Positions 35,001 through 47,024 of a stretch of DNA of 64,000 nt are shown one piece after another. Origin of the DNA: Acheta domesticus (Eukaryota; Arthropoda; Insecta; Orthoptera; Gryllidae); contig JAHLJT010009419.1 of assembly GCA_031308135.1 (NCBI GenBank), positions 63,716,540-63,780,539 of the forward strand, written 5' to 3'. Numbering within the stretch: the stretch's first letter is position 1; each line of letters begins with the position of its first letter. Both the position numbers and the translations under genes were made by a program. The notes under the pieces were generated by a model that saw nothing but the letters and a program-made list of their open reading frames with translations, was not told the DNA's origin and searched no databases.

Positions 35001-35718
35001 AATTAAAAAAATCCAATCTGTTCTCCTTTTGGGGCACTTTTTGACTCGAATACAATATAAGAGCATTTACGCATTTACCTGTTTATGGTGTGAATTAAAT
35101 CACTACTAGAAGAACGCACTTTCTTACAAGATAGTCTTGGAGTTACGTACATGTTTTTTTAACCAATTTATCTGTTCTGTTACTTCAAAACATTCAATAA
35201 CAGGAGAACTAGTACTTACAAAACCAGTAGCGTAAACGCAGACACGGAGACAAAGTGTACCTACTAGCACCAACAGTCAAAAATATAACAATACACAGAC
35301 CAATGCAATTCACTCCAAAATAACAACAATCAGTGTCGAGACATTGAAGATAAGGTAGACGAATGAAATAGTTTAATTAGATTCACGGAATTCTCGCAAT
35401 TCGTAAAAAATTAATGCGGCGGAGTCAATTTGACTCATGACTTTAGTTATGGACAAACGTAACCACATCTTCTAATTTGTGTCCTGATTTTTTTACTAAC
35501 TTTTTTTCGTGTATGTCTGTGGATCCACCGTCGCTTGCTACGCTGATATGCTCAAATGCTCCGAGGTATTTCCGCCCTTTGGGTCGCTCATTGATCCGAG
35601 CATTCGTCGATTCCTCCATGACAATGCGGGACACTCGGCAGTGGACTCCCCATTGAGGAGCGAGTGCGCTTGCCCCACTCAACCTTGCTCCGCTTCGTAC
35701 TCATGCATTCCCGTCTCG
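32086..35718. other. CpG-rich block and AT-rich non-coding part of duplicon B
   Basis: A CpG-rich block at 32086-32360 matches 896-1160, then AT-rich DNA matches 1161-4554. Indels relative to copy A shift the short frames, so no conserved coding frame is evident. Confidence 0.6.
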
Positions 35719-35900
35719 CTCCTGACCCTTTTCCGGCCCTCTCCCGAATTACTCTCGACCCGCTCCCAGCCCGCTCCCGGCCCGGTCCCGGCCCGCTCCC
35801 GACCCGCTCTCGACCCGTTCTCGACCTACTCTCATCCCGCTCCCGACCCGCTCTCGACCCGTTCCCGATCCGCTCCCGACCCGCTTTCCACCCGATGCGA
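35719..35900. repeat. 12-bp C-rich minisatellite (copy B)
   Basis: Degenerate array of GCTCCCGACCCG-like units with many variants (CTCTCGACCCG, GTCCCGGCCCG) and no long perfect run. It is about half the length of the array at 4555-4935. Confidence 0.9.
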
Positions 35901-38900
35901 ACCCGAAGTTGACTCGATGTCGACCCGATGCTCACTCCTTTAGAATGCAAACACGACCCCTTCACACCCTACTATGTTCATCCCTCCTTTATTCTCGATT
36001 TGCTTCTGACCTGTCCAATCTGCCGAGCTAACTGTATTTTGACTCGCACCGCTGTGCCCTGCACAACCTCCGTACACTCCACATCTAATCTCTCTCAATC
36101 CCTTCCCGACCTGATCACGACCATTTCATTCCCTGGTACAAGGACTCTAAACGTCACGTTTACGCCACGGTGTAGATTCGTTCCTGCCCAGCTCCAGCCC
36201 ACTTGCACCTGGCTCTACCACTGCCCAGAAACCATCACGATGGAAAACTGGACATTCGGTGGGAGATTTAAATTCCCCGCCAGAATTACTAGTGGGGCTT
36301 CGACACACGTACGTAGCCTCAATCTCTCCCGCGTGATCCATTGAGACCTGGGATTCCCAAACTATCTCGTTCATCGACCTCTTTTAAAGGAATTTTTGGA
36401 TCCCTCGACCTCCAACATAATTCTATTTAATATAATATACATAATCGTAACACAAATAATTGCACGTAAATTTTCACGTTAGCTGCCGTGAGAAGCATAA
36501 CGTGATGTTCACTGAATTGATCAGTATGGCTTTGAGCATCAACAGTTGATTCTTAGTTTTCATTGTTGAATCCTTGTTTTCATTTTTGGGGAATGGTTCC
36601 ATAATGCTGAGCGTTTTTTTAACTGGCCACATTTCTTCAGTGCAAATGCTCATTAAATTTTTTCCGCAATAGAAAATCGTTGTGAACACACAATTAAAAT
36701 TTGTTGATTTTCCTAAATACCCTAAGCAATTGCTTACTTGGTTTCTCGGATGCCCCGGTGCAGAAAGTCGAATGTGACCCCTACCTGCAAAAATGTAAAA
36801 ATAAGTGTTTTAAATTTAATTGGTATGCTTTATAATAAAAAAGGCTGGTGCAATGGAGAAAATATGCATGGTTTGTTTTATTCATTGCCGTTATCCATCT
36901 GCGGAAGACAAATTGTTTGGAAGATTTGTATGGTGCACCGGTTGCACCAGCCTAACTGCGTTCCTGATCCCGATAATGAACGGCGGATACGAAAGTTGTT
37001 TTTTCATATTTTATTTTGCAACTTGTTTGCGAACAAACATTTGCCAAAGTTGCATAAATTTGTGCATACAAGTACTTCAGTAGCGAAATGTTTATTAGCC
37101 ATACACCACTAGCGTTACATGATTAATAGTTAACACTAAATATAATTGATAAATATACATTAATAAATACATAGAATACAAACATTCTGAAATGAACAAT
37201 ACACAGTCGCTATGCATGGTCTGAAGTATGATGTCGTTGAAGTCATCTGGTGGTGCCACTATTGTTTAGTAAGTTGATGGTTAGAATATTGGGATGGTTA
37301 TGTAGTCGTTGTAGGTATTTTTTACTGGTCTTGTTGATTTCTTCTTTTAATTAAGTCTTTATGTTGCGTTCGTTACGTACCACGAGGTATTTACCGATTT
37401 TCTTAAAACTGTTGACTGGAAGCGTTGCAATATGTCAATAATAGAATTTTGAGCTATTCTTCAAAGTTTTATGTCGTAAGTACAGACAGGTTTTAATATT
37501 GCTTTGTGCACAATTATTTTGTTTGCGATGCTTAAATTTGATTTTCTTCCCAGAAGCCAGTTTAACATAAGTTTTAGGTCTAATTCCTTTCTTTTATTTT
37601 TAATATGTTTTCCTACGTGAGTCTTTTGTCCAGAGTAAGTCCAATATACTTTGCCGAGTCGTTTTGAGGAATAGAATATGAAAGATGAGCAGATTCGTAA
37701 TTTATTTTTGTAATTAATGATATCATATTTTCATATTCGGTTCATATTTGGCTATAGACCCGCAGTCGATCTCTTCATCATCGTTGACCCCCTTCAAAAT
37801 TCTGTAGATCCCCACGGGATCGTCGCTGATCCTCTCGGGATCCTCTAGTTTAAATTCTATTCTGTCTGTACCGTTTCTCTCTGTTTCTGCTCCGCAACCA
37901 TTCATTAACGACTCACGTCTATCTGCACTCCTTTTGCACATCATACTGGTTCCGCTCCTGGCCCACTGTGTCTAATCCTGACTCAACTCTATTACAACCC
38001 CTACTCTGTTCCAACCCAACACAACTCTGACTTGACTGTTTTCCGACTCGAATCGATCCTGACAGGAATCGACACGCCCCACTCCCGTTCCCCTTCCTAA
38101 TCTTCTATTCTAATCCCAACTCCACCCATCGAATTCCAGCCGCTTCCGACACACCCCTGTCACGTAGACGCCAGGCTCACCTCTCATCTTCCCGCTCCCA
38201 AGCTGCCGATACGCAACTGCATGTGAATCAGTGGTCAGGTCATGTGATCATTCTACATTCGCGCGTGCCAAATTACTTTGTCAGGTGATTTAGATAAGTG
38301 AAACGTGTATAGCATTCATTTCACGAACGTTGATTATTTGTGTTGTGGTTGTGGTACTGCAATTACGTATTCGTTTCTCCAACTAGAGAATATTTGCATG
38401 ACAACCATTTTGAAATGTTGGTAAAATTTAAGAAAATTCCAAAAAATCTTCTACTTAAATAATTACATTTTATTTCTTGAGCGTGAAAGATAATTGTAGA
38501 ATAGTACTCAATAAATACGTCGTACTTTCTGATTTTAATAACGAGATTTTCTATGCTACAGGATAATTCCAATAATTTCCTCCGGAGTATTTCATATATT
38601 TTCACAAATGTTTTCAGTAAAAGTATCAATTTTAAATTTATTGTATTCATTAATTCTATTTAGCGAAATTCTATTTACAAATTGATTCCACTCTTCTTTC
38701 TATTCAATATTATAATTTTAGAAAACAGAGTACGTACACTTAGTTTCAAACAAATTTAATTTTGTTGATTTTAGATGGTGTAGTGTGACGAGCTTTCTGC
38801 AAGCCACAAGCATTTAACTGAGCATTTTTGACTCCATCTACGGCGTGCAGTTACAAAAGCATGTTTGTCCAGCCGGTGTCTGCCAGCGCTATAGAGTACA

Positions 38901-39929
38901 AAGTGAGGTCGCCGGCAGCAAACTTGGGAATACGCGTGCCAGCCAACTTTCCAACAAATGCACTACAAAGGAAAGTCGGGAAGAGGGGAGGGAAATTGTG
39001 GTCTGACCAGTGCGATTCTCACACAAACAATTCAGAATAAGGTCGGAAAAATAACTGCTGTTCGATAAACTATTATTTACGTGTACAATGCTGGGGGTCG
39101 ATTTCCAGTAAGAATTCACTCTCACACTAATATTAAGGAAGATACTTGGTAAATATTGGGATATTGCTAAGCCCCAAAACTTGCATGCAGAAACTTGCAT
39201 ACAGATTCAGTGCTACATAATGTTTAATGAATATTTAACAAATATTGAATGTACATTTTCAAGTAAAGAGGGAGGAGAAAACAAAAATCAGTGTAAAAAA
39301 GGAAAAAACAAGAATAAGAATAAATTAGAAAAATAATAAAAAAGAGATGATAGAAGAAAAGGAAAAATTTCAAAGAGGATTTGAATAAATATAAGATGAA
39401 GCATGTGGAATGATTGCGCTTTTTTTAAATACAATTTCACGATGATTTTTACTTTATCCCTATGGAGTTGAAAGAACATATCCTCTACCGCGTGGTGTTG
39501 CCAGAATCCATGTTTTGTCAGTTCGAGTCATGCAAGACTTACGTTTGTTGAAAACCCTGAATTTTTGAAAATTGCAAAAGTTTCAAATTTTTTCAAAGTC
39601 TAGTGAAGAAGTGAAGTATAGTCTAGTCTAGTGAAGAAGTGAAATGAAGTGAAGTGGACTTCAGTGTGATAAAAAGTCGTGTATTTATTAGTGTAAAATC
39701 TGTACAAGACCACCACAAAATGTAGAATTAATAAGGTTATTGTTGTTAAAGCCTTTATTGTCATAATTGTTATCATATTATTGTTAATATTATTGTCTTA
39801 AAATAATTTTAAGTTACATTGTCTTCCATTCTTAATTATAAGATGTAAATTGTATTGTTCTGCCACCAGGTTGAATAAACCTACCTGCGGAAATAATAAA
39901 TATATATCTATATCTCTCTAAACTATTAA
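35901..39929. other. Non-coding part of duplicon B
   Basis: Matches 4936-8865, including the C-rich decayed stretches (36010-36260, 37760-38180) and the conserved mixed-composition patch near 38820-39020. It has a roughly 60-bp segment near 36595-36655 that is absent from copy A. No gene recognised. Confidence 0.5.
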
Positions 39930-40111
39930 ACTAAACTAAAATATTAAAGATAGAGATTTCCCCCCTTGATTATGGAATGAAATCTGCTTTTTAAATATGC
40001 ATTTTGAAATAAGGTCATGTACAATATTTCGAATATTAGAGTACTTTTCGCGTAATTTTGCTTGAAAATACGGAGGAGAAAGTACGTGCTGTTTTAGCAT
40101 CACTAGTTTTT
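39930..40111 (-). mobile_element. Family X fragment inside duplicon B
   Basis: Minus-strand fragment equivalent to 8866-9066, with the same ACTAGTGATGCT start and the same internally deleted structure. Its insertion therefore predates the duplication. Confidence 0.6.
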
Positions 40112-40794
40112 AACGCAGGTGGCGACTACACACTATGTCGCGGTTGGGGGAGTATCTCCTTCCTTCCTGGGGTCGCGAGCAAAGTGATCAACTGCGCGGG
40201 GAACGGGGGGGGGGCGAGCGGGATGGGGAGGGGGAGATCTGGGATACCCCGGGCGGACCAAAGAGGTTTGACGGAAGAAGGAGATCAAAAAATAAGGGAG
40301 AAAAATTAAAGACAAAAATATATTATTGAGATACGCAAATATAAGAAAAAATGTAAGAGGAATGAATGTGAAGGAGGAATAGAAAAATAGAAAGGACATA
40401 CACGATGGTGCATGGACTGTGAATACAACTATGCGCAGGTGAGCTAACCGGGAACGTCCTCCTCCCAGGAGCCGAAGGAGCTCGTGCAAGGCCAGGTAAG
40501 GCAAGGCCAGGCGGGGAGGTACGTGCAAGGCCAGGCGGGCAACGCAGTGTCGCAGGCGCGTCGAAAGAAGACGATGAAGTAACAAAATATAAAAGAAGGA
40601 AAATAAGAATATTTGACAAAAGGGGAAGAAAAATAAAGAGAAAACGGAAAACGCGATAAAAGCCGGATCTTGGAGGAGAAGCTCAAGAAGATAAGGGGAC
40701 GATGAAAAATGTGAAAAGAGCGTCGGGGAGCTACGCCCGAGCATGGAGGTAGCGAGAAGCGAGGCGGGGCGGGAGAGAGACATTGGAGACAGGA
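40112..40794. other. Low-complexity end of duplicon B and unique continuation
   Basis: Up to 40446 this matches the bases before the gap. Beyond it lie short repeats of a GTGCAAGGCCAGGCGGG-like word (40475-40560) and a purine-rich stretch. Minus-strand frames (40133-40846 and others) are Phe/Ser/Leu-rich low complexity and unsupported. Confidence 0.5.
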
Positions 40795-41317
40795 AACTAG
40801 TGGCACTACAACTCATAATTTCTCGTATTATTTCTGACTTTTGCAAATTTCGAAATTCAAAAGTTCAATGAAATTGATACCTGCGAAATTTTTTCAAGCA
40901 TCCTTCCTCTATCTTAAGAAAAATTATAATCCAAAAATTTGAAACAATTATGACAAAATTTTAAAAAAAGTTGAGGCATCATGTAAAGTACTACCAAAAA
41001 TTAAAATCCGTATCAAAATTCCAGGGTTTCCATTTCGGTCAAACCGTTTGGGGAATATAATTTTTTGAGAAAATTATTGGAATGGTTTGGGCACTAGCCA
41101 CGTACAGGCAGACGGAATTGACCGACGGACGGACAGACGGTTGCACATACAGACTAGAGGATGAGAAAAGGATTTAGTTTCCTAAATACGGATGATTTAT
41201 CCACTTACTTGTTACGACGGTCCTACATTACGAGTTTTTCTGACAAAAATTGCCATTCGTGCCGCAGCTTTGTGAAAATTTCCTCTACACTATGAAAATA
41301 GTATTTAAAAAAGTAAA
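40795..41317 (+). mobile_element. Family X repeat, short copy X1
   Basis: Begins AAACTAGTGGCACTACAACTC and carries the landmarks of the family in order: a segment ending in GACGGACGGACAGACGG (near 41126-41143), a TTATCCACTTACTTGTTACGACGG segment split by variants, and AAAAATTGCCATTCGTGCCG. It ends in a decayed version of the terminal hairpin. The internal repeated blocks of X2 and X3 are missing. Confidence 0.7.
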
Positions 41318-42296
41318 AAATGACTTAAAAAGACTGTGCAAGTAATTTTATTTACGAAAAAGGAAATAAAAACTAGAAGAAAATGGAAAAGAAGAAGAAA
41401 AAGAAAGGGACACCTCCAAAGAGTTGGGGAAGGAAAGCAACGAGGAGGAAAATAAACAAAGGGAAGAAAAAGAGAATATAAAAAAGAGAAATATAAAAAT
41501 ATAAAAAATATAAAAAGGAAAACTAAAAAAAGCAAAAAAAGAAGGAAGAGACGGAAGAAAATGATAAAATAAAAGAAATTTGAAAAAAGAAAATGTTCGA
41601 AATACATGATAAATGGAAGACGAAGCCGAACCCCAAGCCGAAGCTGCATCAAACGACCGCGCATGAGTACAATTGACCGCTGGCTGCGGTGAGGACGAGG
41701 AGGGGATATCCTCCTCCCGCAGGGGGAAGGCAGTGTGACCCGCCGCCGAGGGGCCACAGAGAAACCCGTGCGGGAACGGCAAGCTGCAAGGTGGAGGTGG
41801 GGCGGTGACAGAAGCGGGGAGAAGCGTATCGACCGCTCTGCCGGAAGTGAGCACGGGCGCTGTCCCCACCTCATCCGCCCCCGCCCCTCTTCGCCCCGTC
41901 CCGCCCCGCCCTGCCCTGCCCTGCCTCGCGGCACCCCGCCCTCTCTCGCCCTGCCTCGCCCCGCCCCGCCCTGCCCTGCCTCGCCTCGCGGCGCCCGACC
42001 GATGAAATGGGGAGCCATCTGCATCGCCACGCGCAGTACATGTGCCCCACGCCCTGAGATAATAGAGCTCGTAATATATCACATACATTTGTTGCTTCCA
42101 TATGGCCCTGTTGTTGTTGTTCAATTTGCTACAGGTGCAGCAGTCGACTACACGTGTATTACTCCGGTGAGGTCTGCTGGTGTGAAAGGGTACACTGCTT
42201 CTTAATGGTTTCAATTATTCACAAACTACAATTGTTCAAAATTAAATTTTTATGCAATTTTAGTAAAGATATTTTTATCATCACTAAAAAATACAA
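41318..42296. other. Purine-rich then GC-rich sequence, no gene
   Basis: 41340-41600 is A/G-rich, and 41630-42010 is CpG- and C-rich, ending in CCCGCCCTGCC-type simple repeats. The long minus frames (41305-42030, 41348-42214) and plus frame 41735-42205 are composition artefacts. The rest is AT-rich. Confidence 0.5.
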
Positions 42297-44564
42297 AACT
42301 AGTGGTGCTACAACAGCACATACTTTCCCGTATTATAGGAAACAGCTAAGTAGTACTGTAATATTGCACTTTATGCGCTACTAACATCTTCGCTTGGAAC
42401 TCACTATTTCCATTGCAGTGTTGTCAGAACTATGTGAATTCTACAACTTCACAAAAATAGAATGCAAAAGTTTTGTAACCTTGTATTGGAAAAAGAAGCC
42501 TGATACCCTGGAAATATAGAAATGCCTTCCATTGGGCCATCATTAGGGAAGAGTATTTTAAAACCATGCAACAAATTCTCTATTCACTACAAATGGTACA
42601 GCATTTGGTGCAAAACTAAATATTTGCCTGCAAATATCACCATAAATTAGACAATTATAACTCCTTTTCATACAGCTCCATTAGGTCACAACAATGACAC
42701 TAATTCACAGATATTCGCGAGCACAAAGTGAATTCCATTGTTGCAGACCCTGCATTGTCGCTATTCTGAGAGCTATTAATTCTTTTTACTTATTTCAAAT
42801 ATTTCAAAATAAACAATTTCTAAAATATTAATGTGTAAGTCTATAACAAAGTTCGAATGTAAGAAACGAAGAAAGAAATAATATACAAAATTGCACATTC
42901 TAATTTACGACGCATCCAGCTGTCCGAAGCGCAGTATATTTACAGCGGTCTATTACGTTTGTCACAAAATTAAAGAAAAACTACTCGTATTTTGAAAAAA
43001 TTAAGCATGACCGTATTTATTTTATTTATTTATTTGTCAATATTCGGAATTGCCACATACTCTTTCTTGCCAGCTACCATCTGTCATCGCCAAAAGTACA
43101 TTTTTTTGTCATTTTCTTAATTTTTCGGTTTCCTATAGGTAGAACAGAAACATTAATTTTAGAATATTAAAGAACACAAAAACCTAGCCGTAAATGGCAA
43201 TTTTCTTTTAAAAATTATGTGCCGTTTAGGAGAAAATGGCGTTTTAGCACTACTAAAAATGCGAAATTTGAAGCTCATTTTCACAGAAAATTTTTGAGTT
43301 TTCAAAATACTTTATTTTAAGTTATTTGAAGCACTTACACTCACAAATATAATCATTTTTACAAATTGCGGATAATGTGCATATTCAAGATGTGAGAGAT
43401 CTTTCAAAAAATTTACATTTATTTAATTTTTTAAAAAAACAAAAAAAAATCAAAATAAACTTCACGCTATACTAATGGGTGTAATTAGCACTATCCGTTA
43501 CAAAAGTTTCAAGAAAAAAATTGCAGCCATATACGAGAAAATGACGTTTGAGCATTTCTGAAAATGCCGAAGTTTGAGCAACTTTTCACAGAAAACGGTA
43601 GTGTTTTCGATAAACTTTACTTGACGTTATTTAAAGCATATATACTCGTAAATATAATAATGTAAAAAAATCGCAGATAATGTAAATTTTAACGACGTGA
43701 GAGACAAGTAAAAAAATTTACATTTTGGTAATTTTTGAAAAAACCAACCGGTAGACCAAAATGGCTTTTATGTCATTGATAGAGTACATTTACCACTATC
43801 CCTACCAAAAGTTTAAAGAAAAAATTTGGAGCCGTTTTTGAGAAAATTTTGTTTTTGTAATTTTTTAAAATTGCACATATTGCACGCAATATTGCACGAA
43901 AACTACCAAAATTGTGAAACACATTTACATGACCTTTATTAAAGAACTCAATATGCAGAACAAATTTTATTTGAAGAAAAAATCTCTATCTTCAATTTTG
44001 TAGTTGGAGAAAAACGCCGAAAAAAATTAAAACTTTCACAATTTTCGAAAATTCAGAGCTGTACGTGAAAATCGGACCTATGCCATGTTAAAAAGTGTAT
44101 TTTACTCTATTCATACAAGAAATTTAAAGAAAAAATTTGGAGCCGTTTTTGAGAAAATGTTGAAAATCCTCGGGGGGCTTCATATAAAGTACCCCCAAAT
44201 TTTAAAGAATCTTTTTCAAAATCACAAAGCTTCGACTAGAATCAGATCGACTGGGGAATATCAATTTTGAAGAAAATCGACCGAACGGTTTAGGCGCTAG
44301 CGTTGACCACAGACGGACAGACGGACGGAATGCCGTCAATCGATTTTTAAGTATAAAGAAGCAACAAATCATGGATTTTGACCACACCACGTGTTAGGGG
44401 ATTTTTTTTCTTAATTTAGCAACTGGTTTTATCCACTTATTCGTTTTCACGGCCCGGCAATTAATTTTTTTCCGACGAAAATTGGCCATTTTTTCGCGCA
44501 GCATTACATAACTTTCCCTATACTACGTATATCACTCCGTGTATACGTACGTATACGGGAAAGT
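42297..44564 (+). mobile_element. Family X repeat, long copy X2
   Basis: Begins AACTAGTGGTGCTACAAC with ACTTTCCCGTAT just inside (from 42322), and ends in a hairpin closing TATACGGGAAAGT, so the ends are inverted relative to each other over about 12 bp. From about 43030 it aligns with X3: a TCTTAATTTTTCGG segment, then two or three blocks of roughly 250-270 bp each containing GGAGCCGTTTTTGAGAAAAT and ATTTAAAGCACATATACTC-like words. A CAGACGGACAGACGGACGG landmark (44312-44330) and the hairpin follow. The stretch 42334-43025 has no counterpart in X3 and may be an insertion. No coding frame. Class unknown to me. Confidence 0.75.
44511..44564. repeat. Terminal hairpin of X2
   Basis: ACTTTCCC at 44511 pairs with GGGAAAGT ending at 44564, and the flanking TATAC/ACGTATA stretches pair imperfectly around a CACTCCGT loop. 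The same hairpin ends X3. Confidence 0.85.
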
Positions 44565-45562
44565 AAAAATGTAATGTATTGTTAATTAAGATGTTAATAT
44601 AGTGCACCTACTACGCCCTTTGAATCCTTAAATAAACAATCGACTAAAAAGCAAAGCTCTGATTCGTAGTTTTCGTTCCAAGATTTATTATCATAAGAAT
44701 TAAATCTTCTTTGCACAGAGTAATTCCAAATTTAATTATTCGAAGACTGCCTTTTTAAAATGATTTTAAGTTCTTTGAAGGCCCAATAATTTTCAGGCAG
44801 ACACACATGTAACAACATTTTTTAATCAATTTTTATTCAATTTAAAAAAGAAATATTAATAAAAGTTGTTATATGTGTGTCTGCTGGAAAATTATTGGAC
44901 CTTCAAAGAACTTAAAATCATAAGAATTAAAACAAACAGAATTGAATGAACTTTAGGAGAATTTCGTTTTGAAGTGCGAACTCTTTCCATTCACGAATAC
45001 TACTGATCATTAATATTATGTCCAGTCTAACGATTTGAATTTAAGAATTGTGTATATTTATTTGTTGTTATATTTTATCATAACCATATTAAATTTCCTA
45101 TATGATGTTTTAACAATATAATCAAATACATAATCTGTTTGAGTTTTTATTTGAATATATTATTTTGATTATGCTTCATACTTACAATTCCTTTTTTCTA
45201 TAGAGATTAAAGATCATGAACTATTCTTTTTAAATGGAAGGAGGCAAACTTATGTACCACTTGTGATAAATCCTGGCTACCTAGAATGTCATTTCTGTAA
45301 TATCCTCCAAATCAAAAATTATTCTATCTTAAATTATTCTGAAATGAAAAACTATGCTTTGAGCAGTGTAGTTTCCTGTACGATATAAAATAGTGCATTA
45401 TAATTATGTCACTAACCGTTGTGTTATTGATAGATTAATATCTATATAGTGATTGATATTTTTTTATTATTATTAAATACTTTTCTGATACATCCTACAT
45501 ACCCACTTAACAGAACTGTTTAGTTATGTTAGGTACATATGGACACAGTAATACATAGTAAA
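44565..45562. other. AT-rich spacer between X2 and X3
   Basis: Holds the foldback element at 44762-44919. No gene is recognised in the remainder. Confidence 0.5.
44762..44919. mobile_element. Foldback (hairpin) element with 55-bp arms
   Basis: The arms 44762-44816 and 44865-44919 are reverse complements with four mismatches, around a 48-bp AT-rich loop. A 15-bp direct repeat, ATCATAAGAATTAAA, lies at 44690-44704 and overlaps the right end at 44917-44931. It is probably a small MITE or foldback transposon; a hairpin-forming RNA cannot be excluded. Confidence 0.8.
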
Positions 45563-47024
45563 AACTAGTGATGCTACAGAATGGCACAGACTTTTCCGTA
45601 TAAGTTTTCTATTTTGTTTGGTCTCGGATAGCTATTCGGATTGACAATATTTTGACAACTGCCATCTATCGCCGCCCAAACTACATTTTTTGACATTTTA
45701 TTAATTTTTCGGTATCTTAATAGTAGAACAAAACTATTATTTTCAGAATATTAAAAAACAATTAAACTTTGTCCTAAAGGGCAATTTTTATTCAAAAATT
45801 TGGAGCCGTTTTCAAGAAAATGGTGTTTAAGTGAAATTTGATGCTCTTTTTCACAGAAAATTATCGAGTTTTCGAAAAACTTCATTTTCAGTCATTTGAA
45901 GCACTTACACGCACAAATTCAATAGTGTTTACAAATTGCTGGAAATTTGCACTTTAACAGTATGAGAGAACTTCAAAAAAATGACATCTTTGTAATTTTT
46001 GAACAAAAATCCCACAATGAACTTTTCGCCATATTAAAAGAGCATTTAGCACTATCCAAAAACTTGAACAAAAAATTTGAAACCATTTTTGAGAAAATTC
46101 TGTTTGAGCGTTTCTGAAAATACGGAACTTTGAGCTAGTTTTCTTAAAAAACTATTCAATTTTCGAAAAACATTATTTGACATTATTTAAAGAACATATA
46201 CTCATTAATATAATGATGTGAACAAATCCCCGCTGTTGTAAATATTAATGACGTGAGAAGCACGTCAAAAAAATTACAATTTTGTAATGTTTGGAAAAAA
46301 CAGAAGAATCGAGCAATATGGCGTAATGTCATCTCATAGAGCACATTTAGAACTATCCCTACCAAAAGTTTAAAGAAAACATTTGGAGCCGTTTTTGAGA
46401 AAATCTGCTATTTGTAATTTTTTAAAATTTCAAATAATGCATGCAATATTGTGCAAAAATTACTAAAATTTTCAAAACAATGTACATGACCTTAATGAAA
46501 AAACTCACTGTCGAAAACAAACTTTATTTGAAGGAAAAATCACTATCTTCAATTTTGTAGTTCTGGGAAGACGCCGAAAAAATTTCAAATTTTTGCAATT
46601 TTCGAAAATTCAGAATTAACTGTGAAAATAGAACCTATGTCACCTAAATAACCGTTTATCCTTGCAAGAAATTTAAAGAAAAATTTGGAAGCGGTTTTTG
46701 AGAAAATTTTGAAAATGTCCGAGAGGCTTCATGTAAAGTACCCTCAAAATTTGAAGAAAGATTTTCAAAATCGAGGCGCCTTGAGTGGACGCAGATCGAA
46801 CGGGAAATATCCATTTTGGAAGAAATCGCACATATAGTTTACGCGCTAGTGTTGTTCACAGACGGACAGACGGACGGTCGTTTTGAAAATACCCACTTTT
46901 TCTCTATCAGGGTACCCCAAAACGTGTATTTCCGTTGAAATCTCGAAATCGATTTTCCAGAGCATTCATGACTTTCCCTATTCTACGTATATTACTCCGT
47001 ATATACGTACGTATACGGGAAAGT
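45563..47024 (+). mobile_element. Family X repeat, copy X3
   Basis: Begins AACTAGTGATGCTACAG with ACTTTTCCGTATA just inside and ends in a hairpin (46971-47024). It shares with X2 the reverse order of ends, the roughly 250-bp internal blocks, the CAGACGGACAGACGGACGG landmark (near 46858-46876) and an ATACGTACGTATACGGGAAAG terminus. There is no open frame of note, so it is non-autonomous or non-coding. Confidence 0.78.
46971..47024. repeat. Terminal hairpin of X3
   Basis: ACTTTCCC at 46971 pairs with GGGAAAGT ending at 47024. It differs from the X2 hairpin by a few bases, some of which preserve or improve pairing. Confidence 0.85.

Larger units (their letters stand above)
31658..40446. repeat. 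Duplicon B, direct copy of 1-9413
   Basis: Same content and order as duplicon A. It is about 620 bp shorter, most of which is explained by fewer 63-bp units (about 450 bp) and a shorter 12-bp array (about 200 bp). Similarity ends near 40446 with CTAACCGGGAAC, where duplicon A runs into the gap. The sequence left of 31658 continues the minisatellite, so the left limit of the duplication is not visible here. Confidence 0.93.

Noticed and set aside
41305..42214. Minus-strand frames of 241 and 288 residues
   Set aside because: They run from a CpG-rich simple-repeat block into an A/G-rich block; the peptide switches from Gly/Arg/Ala-rich to Phe/Ser/Leu-rich with the base composition and has no domain.
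44511..47024. Family X as a Helitron
   Set aside because: It has a terminal hairpin, but no 5' TC and 3' CTRR pair in the right place and no Rep/helicase. The hairpin is at the very end rather than a few bases inside.
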